From: Achatina immaculata
Taxonomy: Eukaryota; Mollusca; Gastropoda; Stylommatophora; Achatinidae
Length of the DNA: 64,000 nucleotides
Reading direction: 5' to 3'
Assembly (NCBI GenBank): GCA_009760885.1
Contig: CM019697.1
Location: forward strand, 29,380,710 to 29,444,709
The notes below the pieces were generated by a model. That model was not told where the DNA came from, ran no database searches, and saw nothing but the letters and a program-made list of their open reading frames with translations. The translations under genes and the position numbers were made by a program. Shown piece after piece: positions 23,101 to 32,248 of the stretch (position 1 is the first letter of the stretch; the number at the start of each line of letters is the position of its first letter).

Positions 23101-23567
23101 CGCATAGCCAATTTTCCAGACCTCTCTATCACACACACTCACATCGCCCTTCACCCAAATATCTCTATCAGATACACACACTCACACAACAATCACCGCC
23201 CAAACCATTGAAAATTGTAGTGAGAAATATTGAGTGAAAGGCGATAATAAAAATGCAATTTTAGATGTGAAAACACTACTCACTTGGTAATGTAATGCAA
23301 ACTCAAGTGAAAAACATTTAGTTAATTGTGTATTTGTGTTATCGCTAATTTATATAAAACATTCAGTCTGTTATATGTTGCTAGTAGGCAAACTGTCATC
23401 TTAAAATACTATAATTACATTTTTGTATAAACATTATTAATTATAATGACAAAAATTACCTTATTTAATGCCCTGAATCGCTCTTCTATGACATCAAGAA
23501 GTGAAACACGATGAGAGTCTTGTTGTATTTGGACTGGGTCTTTAGTTTCCGTTGCCTCGGCCGCCAT
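11584..23567 (-). CDS. TEX47: TEX47-like gene, four-exon model (3' end unresolved)
   Basis: Four minus-strand exons join with matching phases: 23460-23567 (phase 0 end), 18239-18311 (ends phase 1), 15413-15519 (ends phase 0) and 11584-11691. The joined product is about 132 residues. It has the layout I associate with TEX47: a short leader, an HRLVYISKI strand, a YYDLLFKKM helix, a TGLMLIYLKHIVHVVE core and a KILVISHDI strand. The family is testis-expressed in mammals, has a BLUF-like fold and no established biochemical role. Introns are large and filled by LINEs D, A and E. The model stops where LINE G sequence begins, so the C-terminal third is either in an unrecognised exon beyond the LINE or lost. 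The exon set is well supported by splice sites and phase. The family name is from memory of the motif order, not a search. Confidence 0.62.
11700..12585. other. Intronic AT-rich DNA, nothing recognised
   Basis: Part of the third intron of the TEX47-like gene. No transposon domain, RNA gene or exon visible on either strand. Confidence 0.4.
12586..13720 (-). mobile_element. GC-rich modular retroposon, copy 1 (most complete 5' end)
   Basis: In minus orientation the order is: a 5' head (13720-13490), a module with CACTGCTGGC (about 13450), two or more ~107-bp modules with TAAACTGG and CACCAGTATGGG-like blocks (13330-13080), a linker (13080-13020), and two ~90-bp hairpin modules (12990-12830). 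It ends in a 3' region with mirrored GGACCAC / GTGGTCC blocks and a short GAA tail at 12586. Non-coding in all frames. The head at 13440-13500 has a weak tRNA-like block (TAGCTCATCTG and TTTAAAACCC). It is markedly GC-richer than its surroundings. Confidence 0.7.
13722..14094 (+). mobile_element. Second retroposon with the same (GAA)n-type 3' end
   Basis: About 370 bp, GC-richer than the flanks, ending CGTACGAAGAAGAAG. The modular element copies end CGAACGAAGAAGAAG, so the 3' termini are nearly the same although the bodies differ. It starts back to back with the 5' end of modular copy 1. An open frame crosses it but shows no known domain. Confidence 0.5.
14095..14130. repeat. (TA)n microsatellite
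   Basis: TA run directly after the GAA tail of the retroposon, interrupted by one AATA. 14131-14420 holds nothing recognised. Confidence 0.85.
14425..14575 (-). mobile_element. LINE 3' end, extra family
   Basis: Minus strand reads DKGYTWKEAESNSKNRVDW and LCSQGSE, then a GATGAAGAAG-rich tail. This is the usual final box (A-x-D-R-x-x-W-R.. LCPTGDE) of CR1/RTE-type LINEs. Confidence 0.55.
14581..14897 (-). mobile_element. LINE A, 3' end, with (AATG)n tail
   Basis: Reads NIEEGWLVKRIK, FGHIK and the final GHAN box on the minus strand and ends in five ATGA/CATT units at 14581-14600. 5'-truncated at ISIL. 14898-15412 is intronic with nothing recognised. Confidence 0.8.
15413..15519 (-). CDS. TEX47: TEX47-like exon 3
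   Basis: Acceptor TTTATCAG, then 107 bp and donor GTCAGT. Two bases complete an Asn codon from exon 2, followed by 35 codons beginning YYDLLFKKMQ and ending IVHVVE. The TGLMLIYLKHIVHVVE segment is the most family-like part: a Gly-rich turn followed by a strand ending in Glu. Confidence 0.68.
15840..17844 (+). mobile_element. LINE family E with 5' inversion (twin priming)
   Basis: The 3' segment (16076-17844, plus) reads INKEIRHKFNKAKEEW, NNKAPGPDKITKEEL, DHRTISLMSHVAKI, FIDYCKAFDKA, LRYADDTLL and C-terminal FIGHFL. The 5' segment (15840-16075) is inverted and encodes the residues directly before it (GWMIEEILQ, DKYDK). The break is exactly between K-I-N-K and E-I-R. Flanked by the 13-bp direct repeat CACAATAATTCTT at 15788-15800 and 17845-17857, with about 40 bp of filler on the left. 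Multiple stops. Lies in intron 2 of the TEX47-like gene. Confidence 0.85.
17858..18238. other. Intronic DNA, nothing recognised
   Basis: Between LINE E and TEX47-like exon 2. No domain, repeat or exon seen; similarly 18315-18620 upstream of the exon holds only poly-T runs. Confidence 0.4.
18239..18311 (-). CDS. TEX47: TEX47-like exon 2
   Basis: A strong polypyrimidine tract and CAG at 18312-18314 precede 24 codons reading KYLIHRLVYISKI and onward to SSIG plus one base, then donor GTATGA. The entry phase (0) matches exon 1 and the exit phase (1) matches exon 3. The HRL-hydrophobic-K pattern is the first predicted strand of the BLUF-like fold. Confidence 0.62.
18737..20221 (-). CDS. Reverse transcriptase of LINE D (open frame)
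   Basis: 494 codons open from MWTEYIGELYG to the end of the RT and thumb region. All seven RT blocks are readable, including the catalytic YADD in LRYADDTVLMAENQ and the first Asp in FIDYTKAFDK. The block before QG reads QWVRQGC where the family usually has GVRQGC. The true protein would start in the endonuclease ORF upstream, so this is the C-terminal part of a broken ORF rather than a stand-alone gene. Its 3' end is followed by less than 110 bp of 3' UTR and the TGA tail. Confidence 0.82.
   Translation of the reverse strand: MWTEYIGELYGGERPELTPDTENCDGPPILEDEIIDAIKHTKKGKATGPDNITIEEIEALEETGIKIITKLLNDIYNSGYIPSDLIKSTFIALPKKPGAKECDDHQTISLSCHITKLLLRIIMRRTRKKIKMEIADEQFGFVERKGTHNAIYALRTLTERALEVQKDLYLCFIDYTKAFDKVKHSEIIKMLEDISIDGKDLRIVKHLYWQQEAAVRVENRIGKYQPIKQWVRQGCVLSPDLFSLYSENILRTIITEPGIKIGGYNINNLRYADDTVLMAENQQHLQNLLDKVAKESEQKGLTLNFKKTETMVISKKQNPPACSIKLNGTILKQVQKFKYLGAVITSDGKCRTEIRNRIGQAKTAFQRMRNILANTSLSMNVRKRVLKCYIEPILLYGSESWTIGKSAQKSLEAAEMWFIRRMLRIPWTAKITNEECMRRAGETKNLVRKIRERQCTFIGHAMRRGGIENIITTGKIEGRRSRGRPREMILDSLV
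20199..20780 (-). CDS. LINE D, endonuclease C-terminus and linker
   Basis: About 190 codons from PGADCNSDHDPL (the final catalytic His motif S-D-H of the endonuclease) through the linker KNKWMTDDILGLMDKRR to the start of the RT. The frame overlaps the RT frame and is separated from it by a single shift at about 20200-20220. Confidence 0.75.
   Translation of the reverse strand: MPGADCNSDHDPLCGKVRIKLKKAGRKVRNIKLNTELLKNDQELREQYKVIITNRYNAIAKINSIDEQWEMLRDSIHQTVKEIIPPKKEAPKNKWMTDDILGLMDKRRRSKNNEEKYSKINKEIRRKCREAKEVWLNEQCRQIEDAHNKDIKNMHKRINELTGRKTKYTTGCLKSKEGKMLMGKEDIVDRVYW
20901..21590 (-). CDS. LINE D, endonuclease N-terminal part
   Basis: 229 codons with the Exo-Endo-Phos motifs WNVRTL (Asn), SEVRWTG (Glu), QVYAPTSE (Tyr) and GDFDAKVG (Asp, one change from the usual N in GDFNAK). 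A stop after VVGNT at 20901 interrupts what should continue into TWCSPD. The upstream 15-20 codons before KIATWNVRTL are variable. Confidence 0.78.
   Translation of the reverse strand: MLIQSHRFIMNDVNGCSSGTASSGRAAHEPQVRPDRHQATGGKTNKFKIATWNVRTLFQAGKLENVKMEMERMKINILGMSEVRWTGAGKINSDKYTIIYSGSEKHERGVGIIFDEKTARTIVGYLNISDRVLLAQLKGQPININIIQVYAPTSERSEEDIQIFYNDIETALKHTKSHDVTIVMGDFDAKVGKGRTSDIVGDYGLGERNDRGYKLIEWARIHSMVVGNT
22376..23032 (-). mobile_element. LINE A, 3' part with (ACTG)n tail
   Basis: Minus strand from EEVESFEYLGSLLTNNGD through KNLWRGIDRNTKI and CYRRILYDIMDT to the 3' end, with a TCAGTCAGTCAGTC tail at 22376-22391. One repeat-length shift near 22700. 21953-22375 holds no recognised feature. 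Confidence 0.8.
23040..23200. repeat. TA- and CA-rich low-complexity tract
   Basis: Mixed (TA)n and (CA)n/(CACT)n sequence directly upstream of TEX47-like exon 1's donor side. Open frames here are artefacts. Confidence 0.7.
23460..23567 (-). CDS. TEX47: TEX47-like exon 1 (start codon)
   Basis: 36 codons from an ATG at 23567 reading MAAEATETKDPVQ and ending in FRALNK, followed directly by the donor GTAATT. The start lies inside a GCCGCCATCTTG block typical of TATA-less promoters. No upstream in-frame ATG with better context is visible. Confidence 0.68.
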
Positions 23568-23570
23568 CTT
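23560..23570 (-). promoter_or_regulatory. YY1-type motif over the TEX47-like start codon
   Basis: The minus strand reads AAGATGGCGGC, the classical YY1 consensus, with its ATG being the start codon of the gene model. Overlap of this motif with the initiator ATG is common in TATA-less animal promoters. Binding is inferred from sequence only. Confidence 0.5.
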
Positions 23571-23958
23571 GTAAACGTTGCTATAGTGCTTGATTTATAA
23601 GAGTCCCTATCGATAACTATTTTCGAATATATTTGGTTTAAATAATTACGAGTTTATTCTGTGTGATAAATTAGGTGATCTAGCACTTTTTGCGTAACAA
23701 ATGGAAAATATGAGCACTAACACCATATGTGCCTCTAAGGCATGACAGAATTACCTTTACCTTAGTCATCTGAATCTAGGTAGAAGTTTTGACCAGTGTT
23801 TCTCACCCTTTTTTTTCACCTATGGCCCTCTTCTGATCCTGCTTTTTCTGTGCAACACGCCCCCCCCCCTTTCTCTCAAATCGGTCCCATAATTGGTGGA
23901 AAAAAATTAGCCACCTACAATACATATACCTTGTAATCAGACTGACTATATGTTTCTA

Positions 23959-25296
23959 CGAGGGGCGTTCAGAAAGTAATGCACTACATCGTTTTTCTCA
24001 GGAGTTGTTTATTGAAAAAGCATGTAATGTATACACAATATATATGGATAAGTCCTGTAAGCATCGGTATTATTCTACATAATCCTCATCGCCCAATATG
24101 GCTTTCGCAGCGTGAAACAAGTGTGTGTATTCCTAGCCCGTATGAATTTTCTCTTGATTATTTAGCCATTTCTTCACTGCGTGAATCACACCACACCTTC
24201 ATCATCTTCAAATCTTACCCTTCGAAGTGCATCTTTAAGTGGACCAAACAGATGGAAATCAGAGGGTGCCAAATCGGGACTATAGGGTGGATGAGGTAAT
24301 ACAGTCCAACCTAGTTTGATGATTTCTTCCCGTGTTGCCAGACTTGTGTGAGGGCATGCATTGTCATGAAGAAGAAGCAGGTCTGCTGGATTCTTGTGCG
24401 GCCGAACTCTGCAAAAACATTGACTGAGTGTTTTTCAATGTCTTAATGTAAGCTTGCGAATTGTCTTTCCTCTTGGCATAACATCCACAAGAATCACACC
24501 TTCAGTGTCCCAAAAGACAGTGATTATGACCTTTCCAGCTGAAGGAGTTGTCTTGAATTTCTTTCTTTGTGATGATTGTGAATGATGCCACTCCACTGAC
24601 TGTCTTTTTGTCTCAGGTTCAAAATGATGTGCTCAGGTTTCGTCACCTGTTACGATCTTAACCAAAAAGTTCTCTCCCTCAGTACTGAAATGCTCTAACA
24701 ATTCAGAAGAAATTGCTTTCCTTTGCAATCGATATCTATTTGTGAGACTTCGAGGAACCCATCTTGCGCAAACCTTAGAAAATCCTAGAGCTTTTATAAT
24801 TGCATTTGCACTACCAATGGTGACTGACAGCTTTAAGGCCAGTTGTTGAGTAGTGGTACTCCTATCAATAAGAATAATGCCCTCAGTGCATTTCAACATT
24901 TTTGCCTTGGTGACTGTGGCAGGACATCCACACCGTAGCTGATTATGGAACTCTTTATCTCCACTTATTGATTCTTTGATTCTGTGAACCCAGCTACTGA
25001 CTGCACTCCTGTCGACTGCAAAACTTCCATACACATCACATGGACACTTGTGAATGTTCACAACAGTTTCATTCTGCGCAATGAGAAATTATATCACAAT
25101 TCGCTGCTTATACCGCAAGTTGCTAACATGCTCCATTTCAACGGTTAGGACAGTCACATTCTTTGGCCGGTTGCGGTGCAAGTTAGTTCACACAACTGGC
25201 AATTGCCATATTTGAAGTGTGCAAAATTTCATGCTATCTTCATTATTAGCTGAAAAAAAAAAACGATGTGGTGCATTACTTTCTAAACGCTCCTCG
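23959..25296 (-). mobile_element. Full-length mariner element with both TIRs
   Basis: 1338 bp bounded by TA dinucleotides (23957-23958, 25297-25298). Terminal inverted repeats of about 38 bp start CGAGGGGCGTTCAGAAAG (left) and CGAGGAGCGTTTAGAAAG (right, complement), with three mismatches. The transposase on the minus strand fills the interior. This is a typical autonomous-size mariner, now inactivated. Confidence 0.92.
24070..25136 (-). pseudogene. Mariner transposase (D,D34D type), several stops
   Basis: From an ATG at 25136 the frame reads an N-terminal HTH (VDRSAVSSWVHRIKES), an HTH-linker region (STTTQQLALKLSVTIGSA), and the catalytic blocks IVTGDET, LLHDNARPHTS and HPPYSPDLAPSDFHLF. These give all three Asp residues of a D,D34D triad. 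Stops replace the usual Trp after TGDET and occur at four other points, and the frame shifts at least once. Length fits the family's usual ~345 residues. Defence by the host is not implied; this is ordinary decay. Confidence 0.88.
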
Positions 25297-25504
25297 TATT
25301 TATAGTACTTTTAGTGGTGCAGTTTACAGCACACAGTTATAGTTTTACTGTTAGTGTAATTTGTTAATTGGTCAAAGTGACTCTTAAGCCTGATGAAGTG
25401 ATACACGTCCTTTTCTGTCAGGTTCCAGCGCAGTAAGTGATAAACAAACATCACCTCTGTTCGCTACAATCAGGCATGTGATAATCTGTGTCAGCAAGAA
25501 ACAA

Positions 25505-27598
25505 GATGAAGAAATATAAGAAAAGACACACAAAAAATACATACAAGATTGTTGTGAAAGAATAGTAGGACACCAGAAGTGTGGAAGAGATAGTGAAATG
25601 TTTTAAAAAATTAAGACATTGATGAAAAATGTCACACCTAAGCAAAATATAATTTGTGACGAGATGGGAAATACCTTGACATAGACAGAGGAAATTCTAT
25701 ATATCGCAGAGGAATGTATGAAACAACCGACTGTGAAAGCAGAAATCAATACTGTGAAATATTATTGGAGGAGAAAGAACCTGAACCGACAATAGAAGAA
25801 GTTTTATGGGCAATAAAGCACCTAAAAAATGGTAAATCACCAGGATGTGATGAGATAACAGTTGAACTTATTAAAGCAAGAGGAAATGAATGTGCAACAA
25901 TCTATCATGCACTATGTAAAAAGATATGGCATTCAGGTATTTGGCCAAAAGAATGGAAAAGAACTATATTCATACCACTGCCAACAAAGGATAACCTGAA
26001 ATTATGCACAAACTACAGAACTGTTGTCCTCATTAGTCATACCAGTAAAATTCTGTTAAAAATCATAATGGATAGACTTCGTAATAAAATAGAAGAAGTC
26101 AATATGGTCCAAGCTGGTTTCAGGCAAGGATGAGGATCAAGAGATCGTACATTCCATATAAGATTAATAATAGAGAAATGCAGAGAGTTTAATGTGAATC
26201 TATATTTATCTTTTATAGACTATTCAAAGTCATTTGATTGTGTACAACACCAGAAACTTTGCGAAATAATGGAAAAATTGGATTTCCAACACATTTGATA
26301 CAATTAACATCACTACTGTATCTAGACCAACAGGCAACAGTAAGGATAAATGCTCTGGAGGTCGACCACGTCCTATGTGCACTCATACCCGGCTAATTGT
26401 CGGAACCGACTTAACAAAGAGGTTAAGACACTGCTGGCGAGATTCCTCGGACGCCGCGCGTGGAGTGAAGCTCCCCCCGGCCAATGAAGAAAATGCGAAA
26501 AAGCAATTAGGGTTGCCATACGGCGCCGATGTGGAAAGGTGTTGGAAAGGACAAAACGAAGCTTAATCGATATGTCAAGTAGTCTCGCGGCGAGGAGCTA
26601 CTGCCGACCACGATAAAATACATCAATACTGGTGAAATGCCTAAACCGGTTTAAACCAGGGGTCACGTCACGGTACCTCCGCTCTAGAGGTCGGTCACGT
26701 CCTAAATACACCCATACTGGGATAATACGCCTAAACCGGCTCAACAAAGGGGTGAAACTTACTAGTGGCAAGGATTCGTCCTCTTGGACAAAAGCTCCGT
26801 CCTGGTTACAACTAGGAAGGGTAGCGGCCACGACCACAAAATGCTGAAGTCGGAGACACTGGACCAGTGCAGTCTAGATAGGCAACCACCTCTCACCCGG
26901 CGGGGATATATGTGTATCCTAATCACGCTGAGGTTTTCCGGTGAGAAAATCCAACTCTGGACTGGATGGGCAGCCACCTCTCACCCGGCGGGGATACACA
27001 GGTATCCCAAAACAGGTCGAGGTTTTCCGGTGAGAAAGTCCAACTCTAGATTAAACTGGTGCAACGAAAATAACAGTGTCACGCAATCCGCTTCTACGAC
27101 CCACCGAGAATACAGGCTTAAGCCCTGAGATACTCTGAACTCCTTGTGGTCCTCTCGGGGATCCCGTGTGGTCCTTTCGGGGACCACAGGGGGACCAAGG
27201 GACTAATCGAGGACCACAGGTAAATTCAGTAGGATCACGGGGAGGTCTTGGTGGTAGAAGCGAACGAAGAAGAAGAAGAAGAAGAAGAAGAAGAAATATA
27301 TCCATACTTCAAAAACTTAATATTGAAGAAGGCTGGCTTGTGAAGAGGATTAATGAGAGAAAACTTAAATAGTTTGGACATATTTAAACGTCATTATAAT
27401 CTAGAGAAGACCGTCTTGGAAGGGCACATAATGGGAAAAGAAAGAGAGTAAGACCAAGGCGAAGATAGCTGCAAGACATCGTTGATGATGTGCATATGGA
27501 TGCACCAGCAGCAGGCCATCTTGCCCACAAACTAGAGGCCTACAGGAATGCTGTTAGGGAGGCAAAGTTCCGCAAGGGACATGCAAATGAATAAATGA
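25505..27598 (+). mobile_element. LINE A interrupted by modular retroposon copy 2
   Basis: 5' part 25505-26352 reads EPTIEEVLWAIKHLKNGKS, NYRTVVLISHTSKI and QAGFRQG up to the ATVRIN box. The 3' part 27295-27598 starts at NISILQKLNIEEGW and runs to GHANE. About 700 bp of LINE between ATVRIN and NISIL is missing, so the retroposon replaced sequence rather than simply inserting. Confidence 0.78.
26353..27294 (+). mobile_element. GC-rich modular retroposon, copy 2
   Basis: Same module order as copy 3: CACTGCTGGCGAG module (about 26425), ~107-bp modules with CCTAAACCGG (26630-26770), linker with AGGGTAGCGGCC, two ~90-bp hairpin modules (26885-27055), 3' region with GTGGTCC/GGACCAC, and a (GAA)8-9 tail ending at 27294. 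No coding capacity. No TSD is visible because the flanks are two non-adjacent points of LINE A. Confidence 0.75.
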
Positions 27599-27609
27599 AA
27601 TAACTTACT

Positions 27610-28335
27610 CGACTGAAATCTGATTATACTAAATATTAGATGATAAATGCCCTGAAAAACTGTTCTCCTTTCTCCAAAATCTGTGGAAACTTGGAAAACT
27701 GCTGTGTGGGTAAAAATAAGTTATTTTAGTTTTAAAACTCCTCGGTCTTCCATATCGTTCTGCAATACTACGATCGGACCTTGCAATCTTACGTCAACAT
27801 CAGCAGTATTCACCACAAATGGATCCTCTATACACGCTGGAATATCCATATCCAGCAGATCACGGAAACGAGCTTCCGTGTCATAATTTAGCTGCATTAA
27901 ATGGTACACACACACACAGTAGTATGCCATCATCTTTTAATTCAGCAAGGAAGTCTGGCAAATTCCCGATGCACAATATTTTTTGTGTGCAGATTCAGTT
28001 TTCCAAGATATACCATCGTAATCTCTTTGCATGATAAAAGATAATAGTTTCTTCTTTCATGCAGTTGCTTATTTAACAAGTTAAGATTTTCAAAAATATC
28101 ACAAAGATAAAATATTTAACACTTTGCAAAGATGATCTCCCGTCAATTTGCTGACTACTGAAAAATGTCACAACACAATGCAAGAAAACGACGAAGGTAG
28201 TTAACCTTCGATAACCAATGGATTTCTGTATAGGGTAAGATGCGTGTAAAATCTTCATAATTATTTTCACAAACCTGTCGAAACAGGCAATCTCGAAGTA
28301 CATTCGACTTCATGCGATTGATTGCCTTTCGACAT
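27610..28335 (-). pseudogene. hAT transposase remnant (ZBED5/FAM200-like)
   Basis: Minus strand pieces in order: an RWLS-like motif region (IHWLSKVNYLRRFLAL), DIFENLNLLNKQLHE, FARLP, LAELKDDGILL, then ARFRDLLDMDIPACIEDPF and VDVRLQ. This is the order seen in the C-terminal half of hAT transposases related to ZBED5/FAM200/SCAND3 proteins. Several frameshifts and stops. The N-terminal zinc finger and the DDE aspartates are not recognisable here. Confidence 0.65.
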
Positions 28336-28357
28336 TTGGAAATTCGTGCAAGCGTCT

Positions 28358-28383
28358 CCCCCCCCCCCCCCCCCCCCCCCCCC
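28358..28383. repeat. Poly-C run, 26 bp
   Basis: Uninterrupted C homopolymer (G on the minus strand). Length in the assembly is probably unreliable. Confidence 0.9.
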
Positions 28384-28530
28384 GTTCATATTTTTGTTTT
28401 AGTAGTCTGTTAGCAGCAGTTCGTTTAAATTCTCCCGTTCCGTGTTTGCATCTTTGGTGGAAAAGATGCAGTTTCTAAAAAACCGAGTAATGCTCAGTTC
28501 TATTGCACGACGCTCAAGACCGTGTACCGG

Positions 28531-31500
28531 TCAGTCAGTCATTTGCATGTCCCTTGCGGAACTCTGCTACCGTAACAGCTTTCCTGTAGGACTCTTGGTT
28601 GTAAGTAAGATGTCCTGCTGCTGATGCGTGCTTTCGCAGATCATCAACGACGTCTTGCAGCCATTTTTGCATTGGTCTTCCTCTCTTTCTTTTCCCCCAT
28701 TATATAACCTTCCAAGACTATCTTCTCTAAATTAGCATGACGTTTAAATATGTTCAACATATTTAAGTTTTCTCTGTTTAATCTTCCTACTAGCTAACCT
28801 GCTTCAATATTAATAGTATCGATATATTTGTTCTTTTTTGTGTTCATGGTATTTGAAGAACTCTTCTGTATTATTTACATTCAAAAGTATTTATATTTTT
28901 CTCAGCAGTTTTGTTAAGTGTCCAGGTATCACAGGCATATGTTGCGATGGAAAAGATGCATACCCTTGCAAATTTTATTTTTGTAGTTCTGTCTGTTCCT
29001 TTCCACAGCTTCTTTAGTTGTTTTACTTTTTTGAAGAGCGATAGATGTCCTTCTTTTAATTTCCCTCATTGCATCTCCTTTATTAGTTAGTAATGATCCA
29101 AGATATTCAAAACTCTTCACATCTTCCAATTTTTCCTCATTGATATATAAGCTGCCTTACTTGTTTTGTCAGTTGTCATCAATTTGGTTTTCTTTGCTCC
29201 TCACTGTTCTTACGGACTGAAATAATTAAGTTTTTCCATTCCTCTTTGTACCGTGGACAATAATACTGTGTCATGAGCATATCTAATCTCTGGCATTTCA
29301 TAACCTCCAATTGTTATCTTACATCTCACATCCTTCCCGTGCTACTAAACGTCAAAAGGTAGTTCGCCAAGATTTCCTGTCTTCGGCGAGTTTTTCAATC
29401 TCATCAAGGGATGTTATGCCCACTAAGCTGGCTTCTCTTAACAATGTTCTCTTTAGAGTTTCACGTGGTCGAACTCTTTTTCTTCGGTCTGTTGTGTTTC
29501 ACTTGATAGCTTGTTTGGGGATCCTCTGATTGTTTCTTCTCATCACATGACCGACATATGTCCATCTTTTTTTTCTGATCACCCATGAGACAGGTTGTTG
29601 TTTGCTCATTTGTCTTATCTCTACGTTGTTCTTGAATTCGTTTCACTTTATACCAAGACTTTTTCTTAGGCATTGGTTATCTAATTTTTTTGTCTATTTC
29701 TTTAGTTGTTTTCCAGCTTTCACATGCATAAATGAGAGTTGATATTACATTTGAATTGAATTTAACTTGGTTTTTGTGCTTATAACTTTTGAATACCATC
29801 TGTTCTCGAGAGTCTTGAAGGTCAATGCTGCTTTTGCAATTCGAATTCTAATTTCCTTTCTGGTGTCACCATCCTGGTCTATGTAGCTGCTGAGATATGC
29901 AAAATGGTTTACTTCTTCAACAGCTGTTCCTTCTACGTATATTTGTCCTTCGTGGTTAATGAGAAGTTTCATTATTTTTGTTTTATCCTTGTTAATTTCA
30001 AGTCCTGTTTTACTAGCCATTGAAGACAGGGTATCTATTTTTACGCGTCGGTTCTCACGTACCAAATCAATGCCCGTTTTACCCGTGCAGCATTTGTTTC
30101 ATTATGAAGTCCATAGCAATTCCAGAAAGCAAGGGAGATAATATACATCCTTGTTTCACGCCTGTTTCAATCTGGAACCATTCACTCATTCCTTCTTCTG
30201 TGTTGACTGCGCAAAAATATCCATTGAAGAGGTCCCTAATGATGTTGACAATTTTAGATGGTTTTCCATATATTCTTAAAATTATCAACAAAGAATCTTT
30301 GTGTATGCTATCAAATGCCTTTGCTTTTCAATATGTTCTTCAAGTATTATTCTTTGAGTAAAGATCTGGTCGGGACAGCTTCTCCTTTTTCGAAATCCTG
30401 CTTGTTCTTTTCTCATTGCACCATCCACTATATCTTTAATTCTATTCAGAAAAACTTTGCAAAATACTTTTGACACAACTGATAGTAAGGCTACTCCTCT
30501 CCAGTTATTGCAATAGCTAAGGTTGCCTTTTTTGGTATTTTAACAATGATTCCTTTTTTCCATTTAGAAGGACAATTTCTTCTTTCCAAACTTTATTAAT
30601 CATTCTCTGTAGATGGTCCATGTTGTCAATGAACATTCTGATCAATAAGCTTTTAATATTTCGGCTGTTATTTCATCTTCACCTGCAGGTTTGTTGTTAG
30701 CCATTAGATTCACTTCTGTTTCAATTTCATGAAATGTAATTTCATCTAGGTTTACTTTTAGTTGTAGGAATGGTAAATCAGTTTCAAGATCTATCAAGTC
30801 TTTTGGGTGTGATCGATTAAGTATTTCTTGGAACTGTTCGGCCCATCTTTTCTTTTGGTCTTTACTTGATGTTAATAGTGTGCCAGTTTTGCTAAGGATT
30901 GATCTTTCTTTGGATGCAGTAGCACCTGTTAGCCTCTTTTGTATGTTATTCAGAGTTTTGCTGTCTCCTGTTTTTTGCTGCCCTCTCTGCTTCTTTCGCC
31001 ATATTGTCCATATATTCTCTTTTGTCTCTTCTAGCTGAACTTTTTACTTTATTGTTTGGTTCTTTGTATGTTGCTTTTGCCAAACCTCTTCCAAAATCTG
31101 TATTTACATTCAACATGGCTAATTTGGCTGCTCGTCTTTCGCGTATGGATTTCCATATGTTATCTGATATCCATGCTTTTCTACTTGTTGTGTGCACCCC
31201 AGCAATTGTTTTTGGTGCTGTAATTATAGCTGTGCTGTAAGAATGCCAAAATTCATCTATATCTGTCTCCTCAACCTCACTGAATGCAGCGAACTGTTTG
31301 GTAAGTTCCAGATTAAAATTATTCTTAGTATTTTCATCCTGTAGACCTTGACTGCTTATCTTTCTGAGTAATGCTTTCTTGTGTTGGCTTTTCAGTCTTA
31401 GTCTTATTTTTCCTATACATAGGTTTTGTGATCACTGTTGACATCTGCACCCTTATATGCTCTTACATCTATCAGAGATGTTTTGAATTGCTTCTAATAT

Positions 31501-32243
31501 AAAAATGATCTATCTGATTTCTGGTTCTATCATCTGGAGATATCGATTTATGTTTCTCTTTATGTGGAAATATTGTTCCTCCAATGATCCTCTGTTAGAC
31601 ATAATTCAATTAATCTTTGTCCATTCTAATTTACAGTATCAACCCATTCTTTCCCCATTACTTTTTCGACGTCGGTGTTATCTTTTCCTACCTTGGCGTT
31701 GAAGTCTCCCGTGACACCTAAGATGTTGTGTTTAGGGACTTTGTTAATTAATGAGTTGTAGTTGGTGATAGAAATTGTCTTTTATTTCATCATCTGTATC
31801 GTTTGTGGGTGCATAGCATTGTATGATTGTCATTCTTCCGTCCCTTATTTGGAAGCGTATGTTCACTGGTTCCCATTCTGTAAGGCAGTTGACATAATTA
31901 TACATACTCCTTCTTGATATTTCCCATCGTCTCTGCCTGAATGTATGATTAACTTTCGTTTTTCTGCCGATCTTTTCCCTGCTTCTGGCCATCGCATTTC
32001 ACTGATGCCTTGAACGTCTAAGTGATAATTGTTATGGCATCGTAAACATTCCTTATATTTTCAGTACACAAGTTAAATAAGTAAAGCGCCAGTATGCACC
32101 CCTGACGGTCATAATGTTTAATGCCAAACCAAGTTGTTTCACCATTTATTCTAACTGCTGTCTGTTGGCCTAAATACAGCAGTAATATTAATTGTGTCAT
32201 GTGTTGGAAATCCAATTTTTCCCCCATTATTTCCCAGTTTCCG
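28531..32243 (-). mobile_element. LINE A inserted next to the UTP3 promoter, split by LINE C
   Basis: Family A in two halves: 28531-29316 (3' half, VKSFEYLGSLLTNKGD to the 3' end with a TCAGTCAGTC tail) and 32027-32243 (FQHMTQLILLLYLGQQTA). The outer TSD GTGTACCGG is perfect (28522-28530 and 32244-32252). The 5' end of the LINE is 80 bp upstream of the UTP3 start codon. Confidence 0.88.
29317..32026 (-). mobile_element. LINE family C, 2.7 kb, nested in LINE A
   Basis: Minus strand: endonuclease from GISEMRWPEAG through IIQCYAPTNDTDDE and GDFNAKVGKDNTDVE, linker KAWISDNIWKSIRERRAAKL, RT with RKRRSCPDQI, RIYGKPSKIVNII, TGVKQGCILSPLL, and C-terminal LGLEINKDKTKIMKLLINH. Flanked by the 9-bp TSD AATTGTTAT (29308-29316 and 32027-32035). 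5'-truncated inside the endonuclease. The most complete C copy, with roughly a dozen frame breaks. Confidence 0.88.
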
Positions 32244-32248
32244 GTGTA

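Noticed and set aside
26762..27305. Overlapping open frames in the modular retroposon, some Arg/Leu-rich
   Set aside because: Frames are not kept between the three copies; GC-rich modular DNA simply has few stops.
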